In this document: one piece after another, positions 44,566 to 57,600 of the stretch
Layout: each line of letters opens with the position of its first letter
How positions within the stretch are numbered: position 1 is the stretch's first letter
Origin: Nemophila menziesii
Lineage: Eukaryota; Streptophyta; Magnoliopsida; Boraginales; Hydrophyllaceae
Reading direction: 5' to 3'
Assembly (NCBI GenBank): GCA_029959085.1
Contig: JARWIR010000017.1
Location: 24,541,507 to 24,605,506, forward strand
DNA length: 64,000 nt
Notes under the pieces: generated by a model
Database searches by the model: none
The model's input: the letters and a program-made list of their open reading frames with translations, nothing else
What the model was told of the DNA's origin: nothing
Translations under genes and position numbers: made by a program

Positions 44566-47275
44566 ACCCCCAATAACCTCCTTTAACTCACAAATATTCT
44601 TTAAAAGAGGAGAATCCAATTTCTTTGGTTTCCATACCCAAAAAATAGTATTTTTAAGATATTAACCATGAATCCATTTACTCCAAACAGAATTTCGTGA
44701 CAATCTTTCAAAGTATCTTCTTCAAGAATGCTTTATTCCAAGCACCAAATTCTTTCAACCCAAGTCCACCTTCATCTTTAGGAGCACAAATATTACTCTA
44801 CTTAATTTGCGGTTGCTTTCTATCCCAATAAAAATTCCTACAAATGCTTATAGCAAAATCCCTAACACCAACCAGAACCAAAAAGATAGAAAACCAAAAG
44901 CAAATTACCCCTTGAAGAATCGATAAATAAGTTCCGACCTTCCCATAAAAGAAAGAGAAGTTTCATTCCAAGATCTTAAATACCCCTCTAATTTGTCAAT
45001 AAGAGGTCTGTAATCTCTTGAAAGAAAAACCTAAGCACCAAGAGGAACTCTCAAGTAGCTAAACGACTTATCACCTTTATCCAAATGAGTAGTATCTAAG
45101 ATATTCTCGAGCTCTTCTTTTTTACCCAAGATAATAAATACTATATTTTGTCACATTCAAATAAAGCCCTGAACAATCACCAAAACTCTTCCAACTATCC
45201 ATAAGTATCTTGACGAACTCATGATCCCTTTTATAAAGAAGTATTAAATCATCGGAAAAGGAAAGATGATAATATTCATTTTCCCACACTTTCTATGATA
45301 TTTGAACCCTGGTTAATATTCTTCTTCGAAAGCCTCAAAAGATATTCAAGAAAAATAATAAAAAGATAAGGAGAGAGCAGATCACTTTTGTCTTAAACTT
45401 TTCTCACCCTTGAAGAACCCATGAATCTTACTGTTGATTCCCACTGAATAGTAAGTAGTATCTACACAAACCATAATCCAATCAACATACTTTTTGGGAA
45501 AGCTCCATCCCTTAAGGCCTTCATGAAGAAAATCCCAAGAAATAGAATCATATGCTTTACACAAATCAATTTTAATAGTACACCTTGAAGAGTTACTGTT
45601 ATTATTGTATCCTCTCAATAATTCTTGCATAAGATGAATATCGTCAGTCATCTGAAACAAATGTATTTTGAGTCTTACCCACAAGTCCATATAATACCGG
45701 TTTTAAATGATCCACAATAATCAAAGTAATAGCCATGTATATCACATTACAACATGAAATAGGCCAATAATCTTCAACTTTCTTTGGGTCATATTTTTCG
45801 AAATTAACGCAATAATAGTGGCCTTAAGTTATTTAAGTAAAAACTAAAAATGAAAAATTCACGTACCGCTTGAACAACTTCTTCGCCAGTGAGATCCCAA
45901 AATATATCTTAAAGAAAAGTGAGGAATAGTCATCGCGGCCGGGATATTTATCATTTGCAATGCGAAAAATAGCCTCATTTATCTCAATATCAAAAATATC
46001 TTTACACATACCCACACCTTGTTCTTGCAAAAGAATCTCACCCCAAATGAATACATCATTATCAACATTACAAGTAGTATTCTTTGTACCCAACAAGGCC
46101 TTAAAATGATCATTAAATGCTTCATAAACTTGGGCACTAGAAGTAGTAACTTCCCCATTAGGACATTGAATATCAACAATAAATCTACGAAATTGTTTAC
46201 TCATCACAATACTATGGAAAAGTTTAGAGAATCTATCACTCTTGAGTGTATACCCGAGTTTAGCTTTTGTTGGAGAAAGCTAATCTCAGTCTTTTCAAGA
46301 GACCTCGCCTTATCCCGAATCTCAACTAACTCATCAAAATTTACATCAATACCCAAGTTTTGTTGGAAACTAACCTCGACTACTTCAATATCTTCTCTTG
46401 ACTTTTTAGCTCTCTTAGAAATATGTGAATAATACTCCTTATAAGGTTTTCTCAAATCAAACTTCAAGACCCAAACTTTTCGACACAAATATATTGTTTC
46501 TTTCCCAATTATGGGGATTTTATTCCACATTATAATTTGCATGTTCCACTCACATGTTAAAGAATCTAAAAAGAGTAACTCTCTTAACATGTTGTAGAAA
46601 AAGTGACACAATACAAGGGGAGTGATTGGATACACTAGATTCCGGTAAGATTCTACATGAACATAATGATATGAAACTTCAAGCCCTAGGATTAACCAAC
46701 ACACGATCAATCTGACTAAGTACATGATTATTGTCCCAAGTAAAAAATTGTCCTGAGTATTGCATATTTTCCGACCCAAGACTATTACAACAATCTGCAA
46801 ATTATCTGAAATCTCCCTAAATAACATTTTTACCATTCTTTCTCTCATTATGAGCTAATTATTGAAATCACCGAAGAGAAGACATAAAGCATCAAAGGTT
46901 GTAGCATGATCAAGAAAATTCTTCCACAATTCCCTTCACTCAACTTTATCATTAAGATCATAAATAAAAGAAATGTGAAGGCTAATAAAATAGATCTTAT
47001 AGACAAAACTTTACAATGTATGGCTTGAGGTGTCTTCGCAAGAATCTCAACTTCCACTTTTCTGGGTCCTACATAACAAGAATTTTCTCATGTTCAACAA
47101 GATCAAAATTATCCACATGTTCCCAATATCTAAGCATAATTTTATCACACTCCGACCATTACTTTTTCTTACCAAAATTCCCAAAATTCAATATTTTTCC
47201 TTTAAATAAGATTAACTACACCTCATCTCGTATGGGGTGAGCCAAAACCCCTCGTATTCCAAGATGTAATTATCA
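44566..47275 (-). pseudogene. LINE ORF2: endonuclease and reverse transcriptase (broken)
   Basis: Plant L1-type ORF2 on the minus strand. The first Met at 47275 begins the AP-endonuclease (MIITSWNTRGFGSPHTR). Endonuclease continues through 46204-47057 in several frames. A pre-RT block lies near 45940-45970 (PGRDDYSSLFFK). RT includes CTIKIDLCKAYDSISWDF in 45382-45690 and the catalytic FSDDLILL near 45255, then the thumb and start of zf-RVT to about 44580 (ICELKEVIGG). It is cut at 44566 by gypsy LTR B. Stops are frequent. The missing zf-RVT end is of the type found at 34826-35434. Confidence 0.88.
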
Positions 47276-49660
47276 TTAAATGGTTTCGGAGGGTTCCCCC
47301 ACATTTCCGCTTCTTATACTAGTGCCCTTTGCTCACGAATATTTCCTTTTTTGACGACCAGATTCCCTTCTAGAGAGTGTTAGTTTATTTTCACTAGCCT
47401 CACGTTTCTTTTGTTAATAACTAATTAGAATGGTTCTTCCCTCTTGTTCACGACCCCCATTCCCAAGCCATTACTCACCAAACCACCCACAAATTCCATA
47501 CTTGAAATACCTTACAATCTCGAACAACTCGAAAAACCCGCATTACCCAAGATTCTTGAACAACCTGAAGGACCCAAAATACTCAAATCGCCCTAAATTT
47601 TTTCAACATGTACTACACTCAAGTTTTACACTATATCTGCTTTCAGATACTTATTTTCAAAACCTGCTACAACTTCTAAGTTCAAAAAGCTCACTACTGT
47701 AACTTTTTGCGAACTGCACGCTCCAGCACCTATTTTTTAGGCATATTTGATGTCGTGACAGTAAAGTTGTTGTCTGCTTCTGTTGATGTGATAATGCACA
47801 TGTTGTCAAGGATTTCAGTTGGACCATTCTGTAATGTAGTTGTTTCTTCCAGGATTTTTAGTGTTGCTCCTGTGACTATCTGATGAAGCTGCGAAGAGCC
47901 TGGAGTTGTTGGAGTAGACTGGCATGAGGAGGAACCTGCCAGACCTGAATATGTTGTTGCCAGAAACTGCCCCTGCTCCCCACACCTGTTGTTCGAGTTT
48001 AAGGATGATGTTTGTGCGCGCCTTTCCAATTTATGCTGCTACGAATATTATTATGCCCCTTTTTGTTAAAAGATAAATCCAGATTTCTAGAAAACTACAC
48101 TCCCGGTCCCTACAAATTTAGGACTCCTTTCCTCTTATACAAATCTCTTGGCTTACTATACTTTCCCTTCCTTACACTCATCTCATATACATAAAAACAC
48201 TTGTTCTATTAATATCCAAAAGCTTTACATTTCAAACAACATCAGGGTAAGTTTTCGTACTCTACTATACTTTTACCCAAAAAAAATTCCCATTATGCGA
48301 TCAAATTCAACAACATATTTCCTCTCCTTACTCAAATCCAACTCAATAAGCACTCTAACATAACTAATATCCTCATTTGCATATGTTATACCATCGGTAC
48401 TTATCGACTTTCCAACTTGAGAGGGTACTTTAGCTAACCTATAAAACGTTCGTGCTTGTTTCAGAAGATTTCTCAAGATTTGATCCAAGTTTTGATCTTA
48501 TTAATCTCGAAATTCCCAAAATCAAAGAACTCTTGGATTTTAGTGAGTAAAAGGATACACCCATAATATAAGAACGGTCCTTCTGTGAGTATGCTCTTCC
48601 TATCCTCATCCTTCTCGAATTTGAAATCAAGCCACTCACTAGGATGTCTTCGCACTTTACACGTAACTTTCCACTCCCTTACAATTCTTCGAATATCCTC
48701 CATATCCAACGTCTTCTTCCCGACCAAATAAGCAATGAGCGAAAACCCAAACGCTTGTTCAATTGTCAAAACATCGCTTCCCCAAAGTTGTAACATTTCA
48801 CCCTCTAAGGGATCAAAATATTATAGATCTGTTCCAACCGAATCCTTACAATTATTCAACAACACATTTTTTGTAATCCACTCTCACACCTTCCTCTTTA
48901 GTTGAGTGATTTTTTCCCGCACTCTTAGCATCGGCGATGATGTTTTGGGTCAACTTCATGTGTCTCTCGGTGGTCCTCTCACGCCCTTCATTGACCATAT
49001 TATTTGATGCACAAGAATTTTCAACTAAATTCTCCTTATTAACCAAAGATATGTATTTAGATATTTTACCGAGTACTTGGTGAATGACAAGTTCTTCTCA
49101 ATATTTTTCAACCTTTTGCTTCTCAAACCCCTCACAAGTTTTAAAAAACCTTACTTTTGATTCAAATGATATATCAAATCACATAGGTTCACAAATTTCT
49201 CACAATACTTGTCGTATACCAACCGAAGACTCCTCAAAAGAAGGAGAATTCGGCCGAGCATAAGAGGCACCCACGGCCGCCATATCTCCGTTCGACTTTG
49301 CCGGTCCGGTAAGTTGCTGTCGTTGGGAAGCTTGGTCCTTAATAAGCCACTTCTATGTTACCTCTAATTCCTCATCCACAATGGTAGCCAATTTAGGGTT
49401 TTTTTTCAAACTCTTCTTCAAAATTACATTTCTTCCCTCCTTAGATGATCTAAGAAAACCAAAAATCGATGAATTATGAGCTAGCGTGAGGCTAGTCATG
49501 CTTGAGAGTGACCGGAGATTTGAGTTTACCCAAGACATGAGGTTCTTGGTGTCTGGTGGATCGTTGGTAGAGGAAGCTTGGTGAAATGACTTTGTATCTC
49601 CCTATGGCTACTCGATCTTGTTTTGCTTGTGTTTAATTCATCAAGTAGACGAAGAATTAG
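47276..49660 (-). pseudogene. LINE ORF1 and 5' end (broken)
   Basis: ORF1 of the same LINE. Reading from its 5' side: a start near 49538 (MSWVNSNLRSLSS), a Lys/Asn-rich stretch (48852-49046), the DUF4283 core in 48473-48796 (IEQAFGFSLIAYLVGKKTLD, RSILTEGPFLYYGCILLL) and its end strand YVRVLIELDL in 48273-48488, then a Ser/Thr-rich tail in 47730-48029. Frame changes between all of these. The 5' boundary is placed near 49660 only by loss of recognisable sequence; no target duplication was identified. Confidence 0.75.
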
Positions 49661-51130
49661 AGAGAAACCAATAATGTATACGCTAAATCAAAATAATTTT
49701 GGAGAAAACCCTCTAATATTTCTCTAAATTTTCCTTTTTAAAAGTTTTTGGAGCAAATTTTTTTTCTACTTGTGACTTAGTTATATTGTATTATACCCTG
49801 GATAACAAAAAAAAAAGTTGTAATGTATTATACACCCAAACTTTAAACCCTAATAAATTAAGCGAAAGATAAGTTTTAGCTAGGTTTACATTAAAAGTAA
49901 TCGAATAATTATTACTTTTGAAATGATTGTCCTAAAGTAACGTTGATTGAATGATAATTGTGTCTAAGATTCCATAGACAGGATCCCATCTGATACTGTT
50001 GTCAAGCAACTTGCAACCAATAGGAATACATGATTTAACGATTCTCTGACAGAATACTAACAGTCAATAGTTGATGACCATAGCTTTCTTGTTTATACTT
50101 TTCTTTTTTTTGGTTCCAACTTTCTTGCTTATACTATGATGCATGAGAATATGCGCGTTAACTTAAGGGCCTCCCTTCCTACAAATCATCCTTATCTCTA
50201 ACTTTTTGCCCTACAATATCTTAATGCACAATAGTACATTACTATCTCCCCTGCATTAAATTTTCGCGTTTCAGAGTTTGAGATTTTTACATATAAAAGA
50301 AACTTATAAATCAAGAAAGTTTTAGTTAAATTAAAGTTGATCAATGCATCTTTATTTATAAAACAAAAAACTAAATGTTTAGTTGTTTGAATTTTTTCAT
50401 GGAATAGAGTAAGTACTTAGTTATTTTATTGGCACAAGAACGCTATTATAAAGTTAAATTTCAGTGCAAATAACATTTGTTTAAGGTTTTCATAGTATTC
50501 AGAAAAGATATTGAAAAAGTCGGATCTAAAAGACAACACATATATATATATAGTATAACGTTCTTCGAAATATTTGCTGATTTTGCAATTATTTAATTTA
50601 GAAAACTTAGATGTGTAATGATATAGCCTATATTAGCTGTGGATATTTACATGGCTGTAATAAGTTACAGAATGTACCCTAAATGCTACAGCTAATCCTC
50701 TAATGACGGTTTTTAAAACCTGATCAGCTAGCTTAAGAAGAAACCATTTAACTTGGCTCATGCCGGCTCTAGACATGGTAGTAATCATTGCATTAACTGT
50801 ATATTAATGAAATAGCTGATATCGTGTGTAGATGTCCTATATGATAACTTCTTCCGGACAATTAACTCTTCCAGACCACTTGTCTTGATTAATGTATCTA
50901 GTCCACCTACCTAAAAAAAAAAATCTGCATGTGGTTCCTTGGTGCCCCTTTCTCAGCTTTCATTGTCTCAAGATTAATGCAAGTCATTATATTAGAGAAT
51001 TGCTTTTTAAGAAAATGCAGTATCAAATTTGAAGACGATATTTGTAATGATTTTTCTTTTAGGATATGACGTGGTGGTCCTGCTGGAGAGAATTCTCAAT
51101 ATCAGGTTTAAGTGCAGTGTGCAGATGTGA
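49661..51130. other. Intergenic, no gene recognised
   Basis: AT-rich DNA with scattered A runs. No supported frame, RNA gene or TE end. Confidence 0.35.
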
Positions 51131-51131
51131 G

Positions 51132-51174
51132 CTTTTGCTGATGTTTGAACAAAAAAAAAAAAAACTTTTGCTGA
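51132..51174 (+). mobile_element. Very short poly-A retro-insertion flanked by cttttgctga
   Basis: Perfect 10-bp direct repeats cttttgctga (51132-51141, 51165-51174) flank a 23-bp insert, tgtttgaac followed by 14 A. This is what LINE machinery leaves when reverse transcription stops almost at once. Confidence 0.65.
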
Positions 51175-51384
51175 AACCCTATTCTTGTACGTAATTGTTT
51201 TCTTTTTATTGCTAAATTACGTAATTGTTTTCTTCCGTTAGCTGAACACATTTGCTATTGATAGCATTTATTTTGACTACTATCTCATTTTATTGCTTTA
51301 ATCATATAAATATATCTTTCGGTGGAACATCGGAACTTGCTTTAATCATATAAATATCTTTCAATATAATTGGAATTTCCTGTC

Positions 51385-51387
<3 letters not shown>

Positions 51388-51422
<35 letters not shown>
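51388..51422. repeat. (TA)n microsatellite
   Basis: About 17 uninterrupted AT dinucleotides. Confidence 0.95.
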
Positions 51423-51427
<5 letters not shown>

Positions 51428-51542
51428 GGAACTTACGTTGATGGGGGTATGAAGGAGGTGAAAAAAATTTGCTATCTATAATTTTCCACCACAAAATGAT
51501 AGCTATATATATACCACAAATGAATCTTATTTTTATAATCCT

Positions 51543-51692
51543 TTTGATATGTGGGTGGTCCGGGTCAGATTGCGCGCACCACGACTAATTTCATAGAGAT
51601 ATACTATGTATTTTTTTCTTTAAGTGCTTAAGAAATAGCAAGGCACTAACCACTTCAGCTAACCCAACTGGTTTAATGTGTCAATTATTGAT
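51543..51692 (-). repeat. Degenerate SINE-like sequence (Au-type), copy 2
   Basis: On the minus strand an A-box-like TAGCTGAAGTGGTTAGTGC (about 51680-51660) precedes, after an internally deleted stretch lacking a clear B box, the block ending in tgcgcgcaatctgacccgg (51575-51555). The same end block occurs at 1517-1562. Consistent with a decayed tRNA-derived SINE. Confidence 0.45.
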
Positions 51693-51929
51693 TAGTCCTA
51701 TTATGTATAGAAAAATTTACTATGTTTTTTTGTTACCGATCGTCTTTCTGAAACTTGGGTGAATAGTCTCATGTGTTATAACTAAACATGCAATTATTAT
51801 ATGTATCACAATACATGAAAGGTTTCGAACAAAAGATATGATAAATTATATGAAGTTGGATCTATGAGAGCTGTCTATTTTCAATTAACTTTTCCTGCTA
51901 AAAAAAGACCGACAAATTTTGAATGCATC

Positions 51930-51974
51930 CTGGACCAAGGGGAGTCTCCCCCCTACTGAGTCCGCCCCTAATCA
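51930..51974. mobile_element. hAT MITE right-end fragment
   Basis: The sequence ctactgagtccgccccta reads in reverse complement as TAGGGGCGGACTCAGTAG, the CAGGGGCGGA-type hAT terminus. No matching left end was located nearby, so a truncated copy is likely. Confidence 0.4.
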
Positions 51975-52065
51975 AGTTTTTAAATTATGAGATTCAAGCA
52001 ATCCTTCACAGACATGAATGAAAATTATGAGATTCAAGCAAGCCTTCAGATACATGAATGATTGT

Positions 52066-55000
52066 CTTAGATATCTGTCGTACGACTGCTCTTTGTATAG
52101 ATTGATTAGTACAATATGATAATTAGTAATGACTTTTGAGTAATATAGGGTTGATTACTGATTCTTAGATAAAAGTACGTTAAAGGTTTAAAGTCGTAAG
52201 TGTTTCTCTTTCCATAAAGTAGAAATCAAAAAATTTCATATTATTGGTTTCGCCCTCTTATGTGTAGGAATAAAGGAAAAGAAAAGAACAACTTAACCAT
52301 GCTATATTTTAAAAATATAGACCTATTAAATTATTAGCAAAAAATTACATAACAAAAGTCCGAAGAATATTATTTTATAAAATAAGATTACTATGAATTA
52401 TTAGTTAGTATTGATATCCCCAACCCTACACACCTTTTTGGCACTTGCCAAAACTTTTAAAAGATTTGGATAAAAATGAATTCATATTAAACCTAAATAC
52501 ATAGTTAAAGAGAGGAAATGTCATAAAATTTTGATTGAATTCAAAGATTTATCTGGGAATAATTTACCTTAGTTTTTGGTTAGGACAGAGAACATGCCAG
52601 TTTTATCCAGGTTTGAGGCTAGAATAAATTGAGGGTAAATAATTCAGTTCAAGTAAATTGAAGGGGAACCCAAGGATACGGTAAAAACGTTTACCCTTGG
52701 GGTCAACCATGGTCAAACTTTTTTGTAACACATGAAGAAAATTGAAAAAATGGTAAGACAACATTTTCTTTAGCACACAATTTCCTGAGAAATATGATAT
52801 ATTTCACATGATACTTCGTTCTATATGGTATAATTCAATTTTTCAGATGTACAATTGATTTTGTAAGCCTTGTGATCAAGAAAATATTACGCCGTGATAC
52901 TTTATTTGCATAGAGAATGATATTAAATTTTCATCACAATGTCGAAAAATTCATCAGCAACAGCTTTTCTTACGACTTGCATATCACTTTAACGAAATTC
53001 GATGACTAATCTGATTCTCTTTGAAATTCTTCTTAATTGCTCCCTTATTTCAATCACTTTTTATGCATAAAAAATAAATACTTATCACTACTGATGCAAC
53101 ACTTGATGGAATTTAGATCAAACTATACATCCCATCGCTCTATCGTTTATTGAGTTCCTATGACATTATTTGGAGAATTATTAAATTCACAAACAAGTAT
53201 TTCATATCAATTACAATATAGAAACTCATCATATATTCTTCTTTACCGAGATCCTATCAACATAATTACATTTCAAATAAAAAACAGTGCACTCAAAGAA
53301 TAATATGAGGCTCATGGGTGTAATAATATGATCATCCAAATGAAATAGGAGACACACCATGACTGCAAGTTCTCAATTGCATAGTGAACAATGCAAATTG
53401 GGTTTGCCAAGCCAAGATACGTATCAACTTATCTCATACTTTCTTAAACTCAATTTTTTCTATCATCATAGCCTAAAAATTGTTGTTGCATAAGAATGCA
53501 TCATTGGCCCCTCTGGGTTGGATTATTAATCATCATTTGGTTCTGAATCACCCAGAAACCAACTCAACCTCATTTCTAGTGTTTGGAACAAGTGGGTAAC
53601 TAAAACTTTTCCATCGATAATATGTTTAAAACACTGATATGAAGGAAGTGCTTAATTAATAGTTGTCGAAGTAGTCCCCATAATCGAGTTCATGTCAAAA
53701 GTTCCTATCATAGAATTCCAGTATTAGTAACTTCTTAAAATGGTGATGAAACATGTTTTTAAAACACTAGTTATGAAATTTTTCAATGATTACGACTTTA
53801 CAAGGATTAAAATGCAAATTCTAAGTCTATTTTTTCAACAAAAATACATAGTATTAGGTTTTTTATTCACACACACTTAAGTTTTTAACAGAATTGTCAT
53901 AAAAATATCTTATTGCGATTTCTGAATTTAAAAAGGACTTACAAGTAATATTTAGACAAATCCAAATATCCCATGTTTTTAAATATGTTTAAGAATTAAT
54001 CAATAAAAAATAAGCTAAATAACACAAAATACAATATTTAAAGATAGATAATATATTAATAAACTCACCTTAGAACAACAAACAAGCGGAAATAAGGATT
54101 TGCCAAAGAATTTGTACAAAAAATCTAATCAAACCCTAATTTACCTAATAAGAGTATTATAAATACTATATTATGAAAAATGATAAAGAAAATTACATAT
54201 AATGAAAGAGATAAAGTACTTTAGGGTATACTAAGATATTGGATATTGATACTATTGTAACACATAACGTATATAGCCTCAGATCTGAAACAATTCAACA
54301 CCCCACACAAAGGTACTTATCAGGATCAGACCAACCCCAAAGGAAATAAATGACTAACCACAATTGAAGAACAAACCAGCAAATAACAAAGATCTTTCTT
54401 GCTCTATCAGGAAAATAGTGTAAATGATTTGATTGAGAACGATTAGTAGTGGCAGCGACAAGGTTTAGAGTTTGGTGAAATTAGGAAAGGGCGAGATCAA
54501 AAGAGAGAGAGGGGATCATATAGAGTATTTGAGAAGTCAAATGAAATGACTTCTCGGAAATTGTAAGAGAGGGAGGAGAAGTGTACAAGAGAAGAATGTG
54601 AAATGATGGTATGCCCAATCCAATGTATTTTACCCGAATGTATTTTTATAAAAGTCCAATTCGGGTATAAAAAAAGAAATGGTATTTATTGGAAAGTATG
54701 CCCAAAGGTAACAAAAGGCATGGGTAACGTTACATCATTTTGGGTCGGTTTGGATATTTGTTGGGCCAGTTTTTTGGTTTTGTAAATAAAATGCTCATTC
54801 CTATTTTTTATCATTGAGGTTTGGCAAAAGAATAACTTGCGTAAAGTCAAACATAGACCCAAAGATGAAACCGACCTCATTTAGAATTAAAGTTAATCAT
54901 GTACAAAATCACCCGCTGTTTAACCCCCTAATATATAGACCCGAAACGTATTACCACAAAATTACCTTTTGCTTATATTATTCGGGTTAGACCCGACCAA

Positions 55001-55340
55001 CCTGAGTATTATAGCACTAGAAGAAAAAATTATAAAGTCTTTAATTTATTCACAGTTGCAAATAAGGAAGTTTTCTTCAAAGATTGCGTTAGTGCTATGG
55101 AGATATTTAAATTACTTGGAATCAAGCGAGAAAAATATGGTAATATTAGGAGAACTTATGTCACATTTAAAAACATTCGGCATCGATTATTTTTATATTG
55201 AATCAACTATAGTAGTAATTAATAGTTATATATCTCATTTCTTATTTATTTGTTTGATTAACCCTACCAATATATTGATTAGTTACTCAATAATTACCTT
55301 TCTTGTATTCTTAGATCTATATATCTAATTGTCATTCAAT
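52066..55340. other. Intergenic, no gene recognised
   Basis: Long AT-rich stretch. A purine-rich segment at 54440-54600 resembles a transcribed leader but leads to no coding sequence; the short frames there have no recognisable content. Confidence 0.35.
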
Positions 55341-55348
55341 CCCGAGAA

Positions 55349-55741
55349 TTATGTTGTAGATCTCGGTTTCGCAACCTAGATGGTCGAAAGGGACCTAACA
55401 CATAGGCAGGATTATACGGGGTCCAGGTGAGATTAGACGGTTTTAATCTTTCTTTGTAATTTTGTATATTTAGTAATATATACGTAGTAATTATAACAAA
55501 TTTAATTAATTCATCTAACAACACTCTATACTAAAGTTTGAGTTATAGTATCAATTCAAGAATTTTCAAGAAAAAGAAAAAAAAGAAGTAGGCATCTATT
55601 CTTTGCTATTAATCGGCGCCTAGACGGGATAGGCGTCTCTTCTACGACGAGTAAGGCGTTATCAAAAAACGTCAACCATTTTTATTATGCGTAAATGACT
55701 AAAGGGGAGTTGACGCTTAGACATTGATTTCTACAGTATAA
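55349..55741. mobile_element. 469-bp-family MITE, decayed copy 2, opposite orientation
   Basis: It aligns with the reverse complement of 39485-39953 over most of its length: gttgtagatctcggtttcgc at the left, ttttgtatatttagtaatat and ttcatctaacaacact in the middle, and a cctaga/cgcctag region with tttctacagtataa at the right. Flanks cccgagaa (55341-55348) and tctgagaa (55742-55749) agree at 6 of 8 positions, consistent with an old 8-bp duplication. About 75 bp shorter and much more diverged than copy 1. Confidence 0.8.
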
Positions 55742-55749
55742 TCTGAGAA

Positions 55750-57060
55750 ATATGTATACTCTGCAAGAAAATATATAAAATATTTTCTTGTATTATAATA
55801 TCCTTAAGTTAATCCGAATAGGGGTTAAATTTACCTATCCTATTGAAAATTTTGGACTTGATAATTTTACTTTATTTTTATGTTAGACTCCAATTTTGTA
55901 AATCCCACATTGCTCACCCCTAATTGAGATGCATTATCAATTAGATTTCGTGCTAAAACAATTATATAAAGGGGCACTTATTTATAAAGGCCCAATGCCT
56001 ATTAAACATACTGACAAAATCCTTCCACTAACTATTAGTTACAAAAGCCCAAAAAACCCAAAACATTCTTCCCTTTAGTTCTTATTACCGGGAATACCAA
56101 AATCCAAATCAGAAACCTATTAGGGTTACGGGAATTAAAATCCCATTTCCCTCTTCACTCTTTTCTCTCTCCTCCTTCTCCCTCTCTCTTCTCTCTAAAC
56201 AACCTCCCGTTGTCCCCATTCTCCGCCATCATCATACCAAGAAAACCGCAGCCATGTCTAAACTTCCCATCTCAGGTTTCACCTTCCCATCTTAGGCCTC
56301 ACCTTTCCAAGAAAACCACAGTCGTTTTTGTGGACCATTGAAGAGACTTCTTTTTGTTTTTGGTTCCAATTGTGCGAGTATGAAGAGATTCGTTTTTTTT
56401 TTAATTTCTGTTCCAAATGATGAAGGTAAATAGATTTTTGTTTCTTATTCCAAGGCAGAGATATTGATTTGATGTGATATTTAAAGAAAGAAGAAGTATA
56501 GAAGCAACAATCATTAAGTTTAATTTTTCCATTATTTTTTTATGTACAAAGATATTGATTTGTTGTAATCTTTAAAGAAAGAAAAAGTATAGATGCGGCA
56601 GCCATTAAAGTTATATGTTTCATTATTTTTGTTGAATTGAAAACATAAAATTAGTGTTTTTAAACGTTTACTTTTTCTGTCATGAAATTTTTCAATGTTT
56701 TGTGTGTTAATGTTTTTTTTCAAGTGATTGTGAAGATTTTTTTTTATTATTCCAATAAAAAATTCCTTAGTATCAATACGAAAGTGATTTACTAATTAAA
56801 TAATTAAGTACATGGAATTTATAAATGGAAAAGGAAGTGTGAGCATGATTCGCGCTAGCTAAGAAGAGGTTGGTTTGTTTTTGTTTCTCAAATTTTTGGA
56901 ACAGATCATTTTATTTGGTATAGACCACTGTTTCTCAAATTTTTGGTACGGACCATTGTTTTTTGAAGTTTTTTTTATTTTATTTCAATTCCAAGTGTGA
57001 AGAGATTGGTTTTTTCTTTTTTAATTTCTGTCAAAAGAGTCTGAGTAGATATCTGATTGT
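55750..57060. other. Intergenic with transcript-like leader and a two-copy repeat
   Basis: A pyrimidine-rich tract at 56150-56210 (ctctctcctccttctcc) leads to atgtctaaacttcccatc near 56254, but the frame closes quickly and no protein is recognised. A roughly 90-bp unit (gatattgatttg..aaagaaag..gtatag) occurs at about 56460 and 56550. Possibly part of an unclassified non-autonomous element. Confidence 0.35.
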
Positions 57061-57082
57061 TTTTGTTTAGATCTAAATTTGT

Positions 57083-57600
57083 TTGGTACGTACTAAACAA
57101 CAGATCTATTTGGTATGTACCAATCGAATCTGTTTTGTACGTACCAATTTAGTATTATCTTTTTGTTTTGTTCCAATTCGAGTGTTTCATATTTTAGTTT
57201 TTATTTTATGTGAATTGTTTTGCAAAAGAAAATTGTTTGACACGTACCAGTTGGACCTTGACACGGTAGCTTGACACGTACTAATTAGACCTTGACACGG
57301 TAGCTTGGAACTTACTAATTGGACCTTGACATGGTAGCTTGACACGTACCAATATGACCTTGACACAGTAGTTTGGCACATACCAATTAGACATTGCGAG
57401 GACATTAACCTTGGATATGGACAAAAACCATTTGAGTTTATAAAAAATTCTATTAGCTAGGGATCTATCATGCAATTATATAAACATTGTTTGTAAAACA
57501 ATCGTAAAACGAACATGAGGTATAGAAATTTAATTAGTATGTACCAAACAGAAAATATTGGTACGTATCAAAAAAGAAAAATATTGATACGTACCAACAG
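57083..57600. repeat. GTACGTACC-motif cluster around a minisatellite
   Basis: ggtacgtac/gtacgtacca-like motifs are repeated at 57087, 57113, 57139 and again near 57538, 57562 and 57586, on both sides of the 34-bp tandem array, whose unit also contains acacgtacca. Each motif core (gtacgtac or a variant) is palindromic. Confidence 0.6.
57239..57400 (+). repeat. 34-bp minisatellite, about 4.6 copies
   Basis: Unit boundaries at 57239, 57273, 57307, 57341 and 57375. Consensus starts gacacgtaccaattg and ends gacacggtagctt; copies differ by a few bases each, with cac to gaa in unit 3. The last copy decays after about 22 bases. Confidence 0.88.

Larger units (their letters stand above)
51186..52065. 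repeat. Cluster of short local duplications
   Basis: Three two-copy direct repeats lie close together: acgtaattgttttctt (about 51189 and 51220), cttgctttaatcatataaata (about 51297 and 51339, the left copy differing at its edge) and attatgagattcaagcaa (about 51987 and 52024, extending about 40 bp). Spacers are short. The pattern fits repair-associated filler or slippage. Confidence 0.6.

Noticed and set aside
44566..44580. acccccaataacc beside LTR B as a polypurine tract of another element
   Set aside because: On the minus strand it looks like a PPT, but the adjoining sequence is LINE ORF2, so it is probably LINE sequence at the insertion site.
54603..55328. Two plus-strand frames of 60 and 119 codons
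   Set aside because: AT-rich, no recognisable motif and no splice or promoter context; treated as chance.
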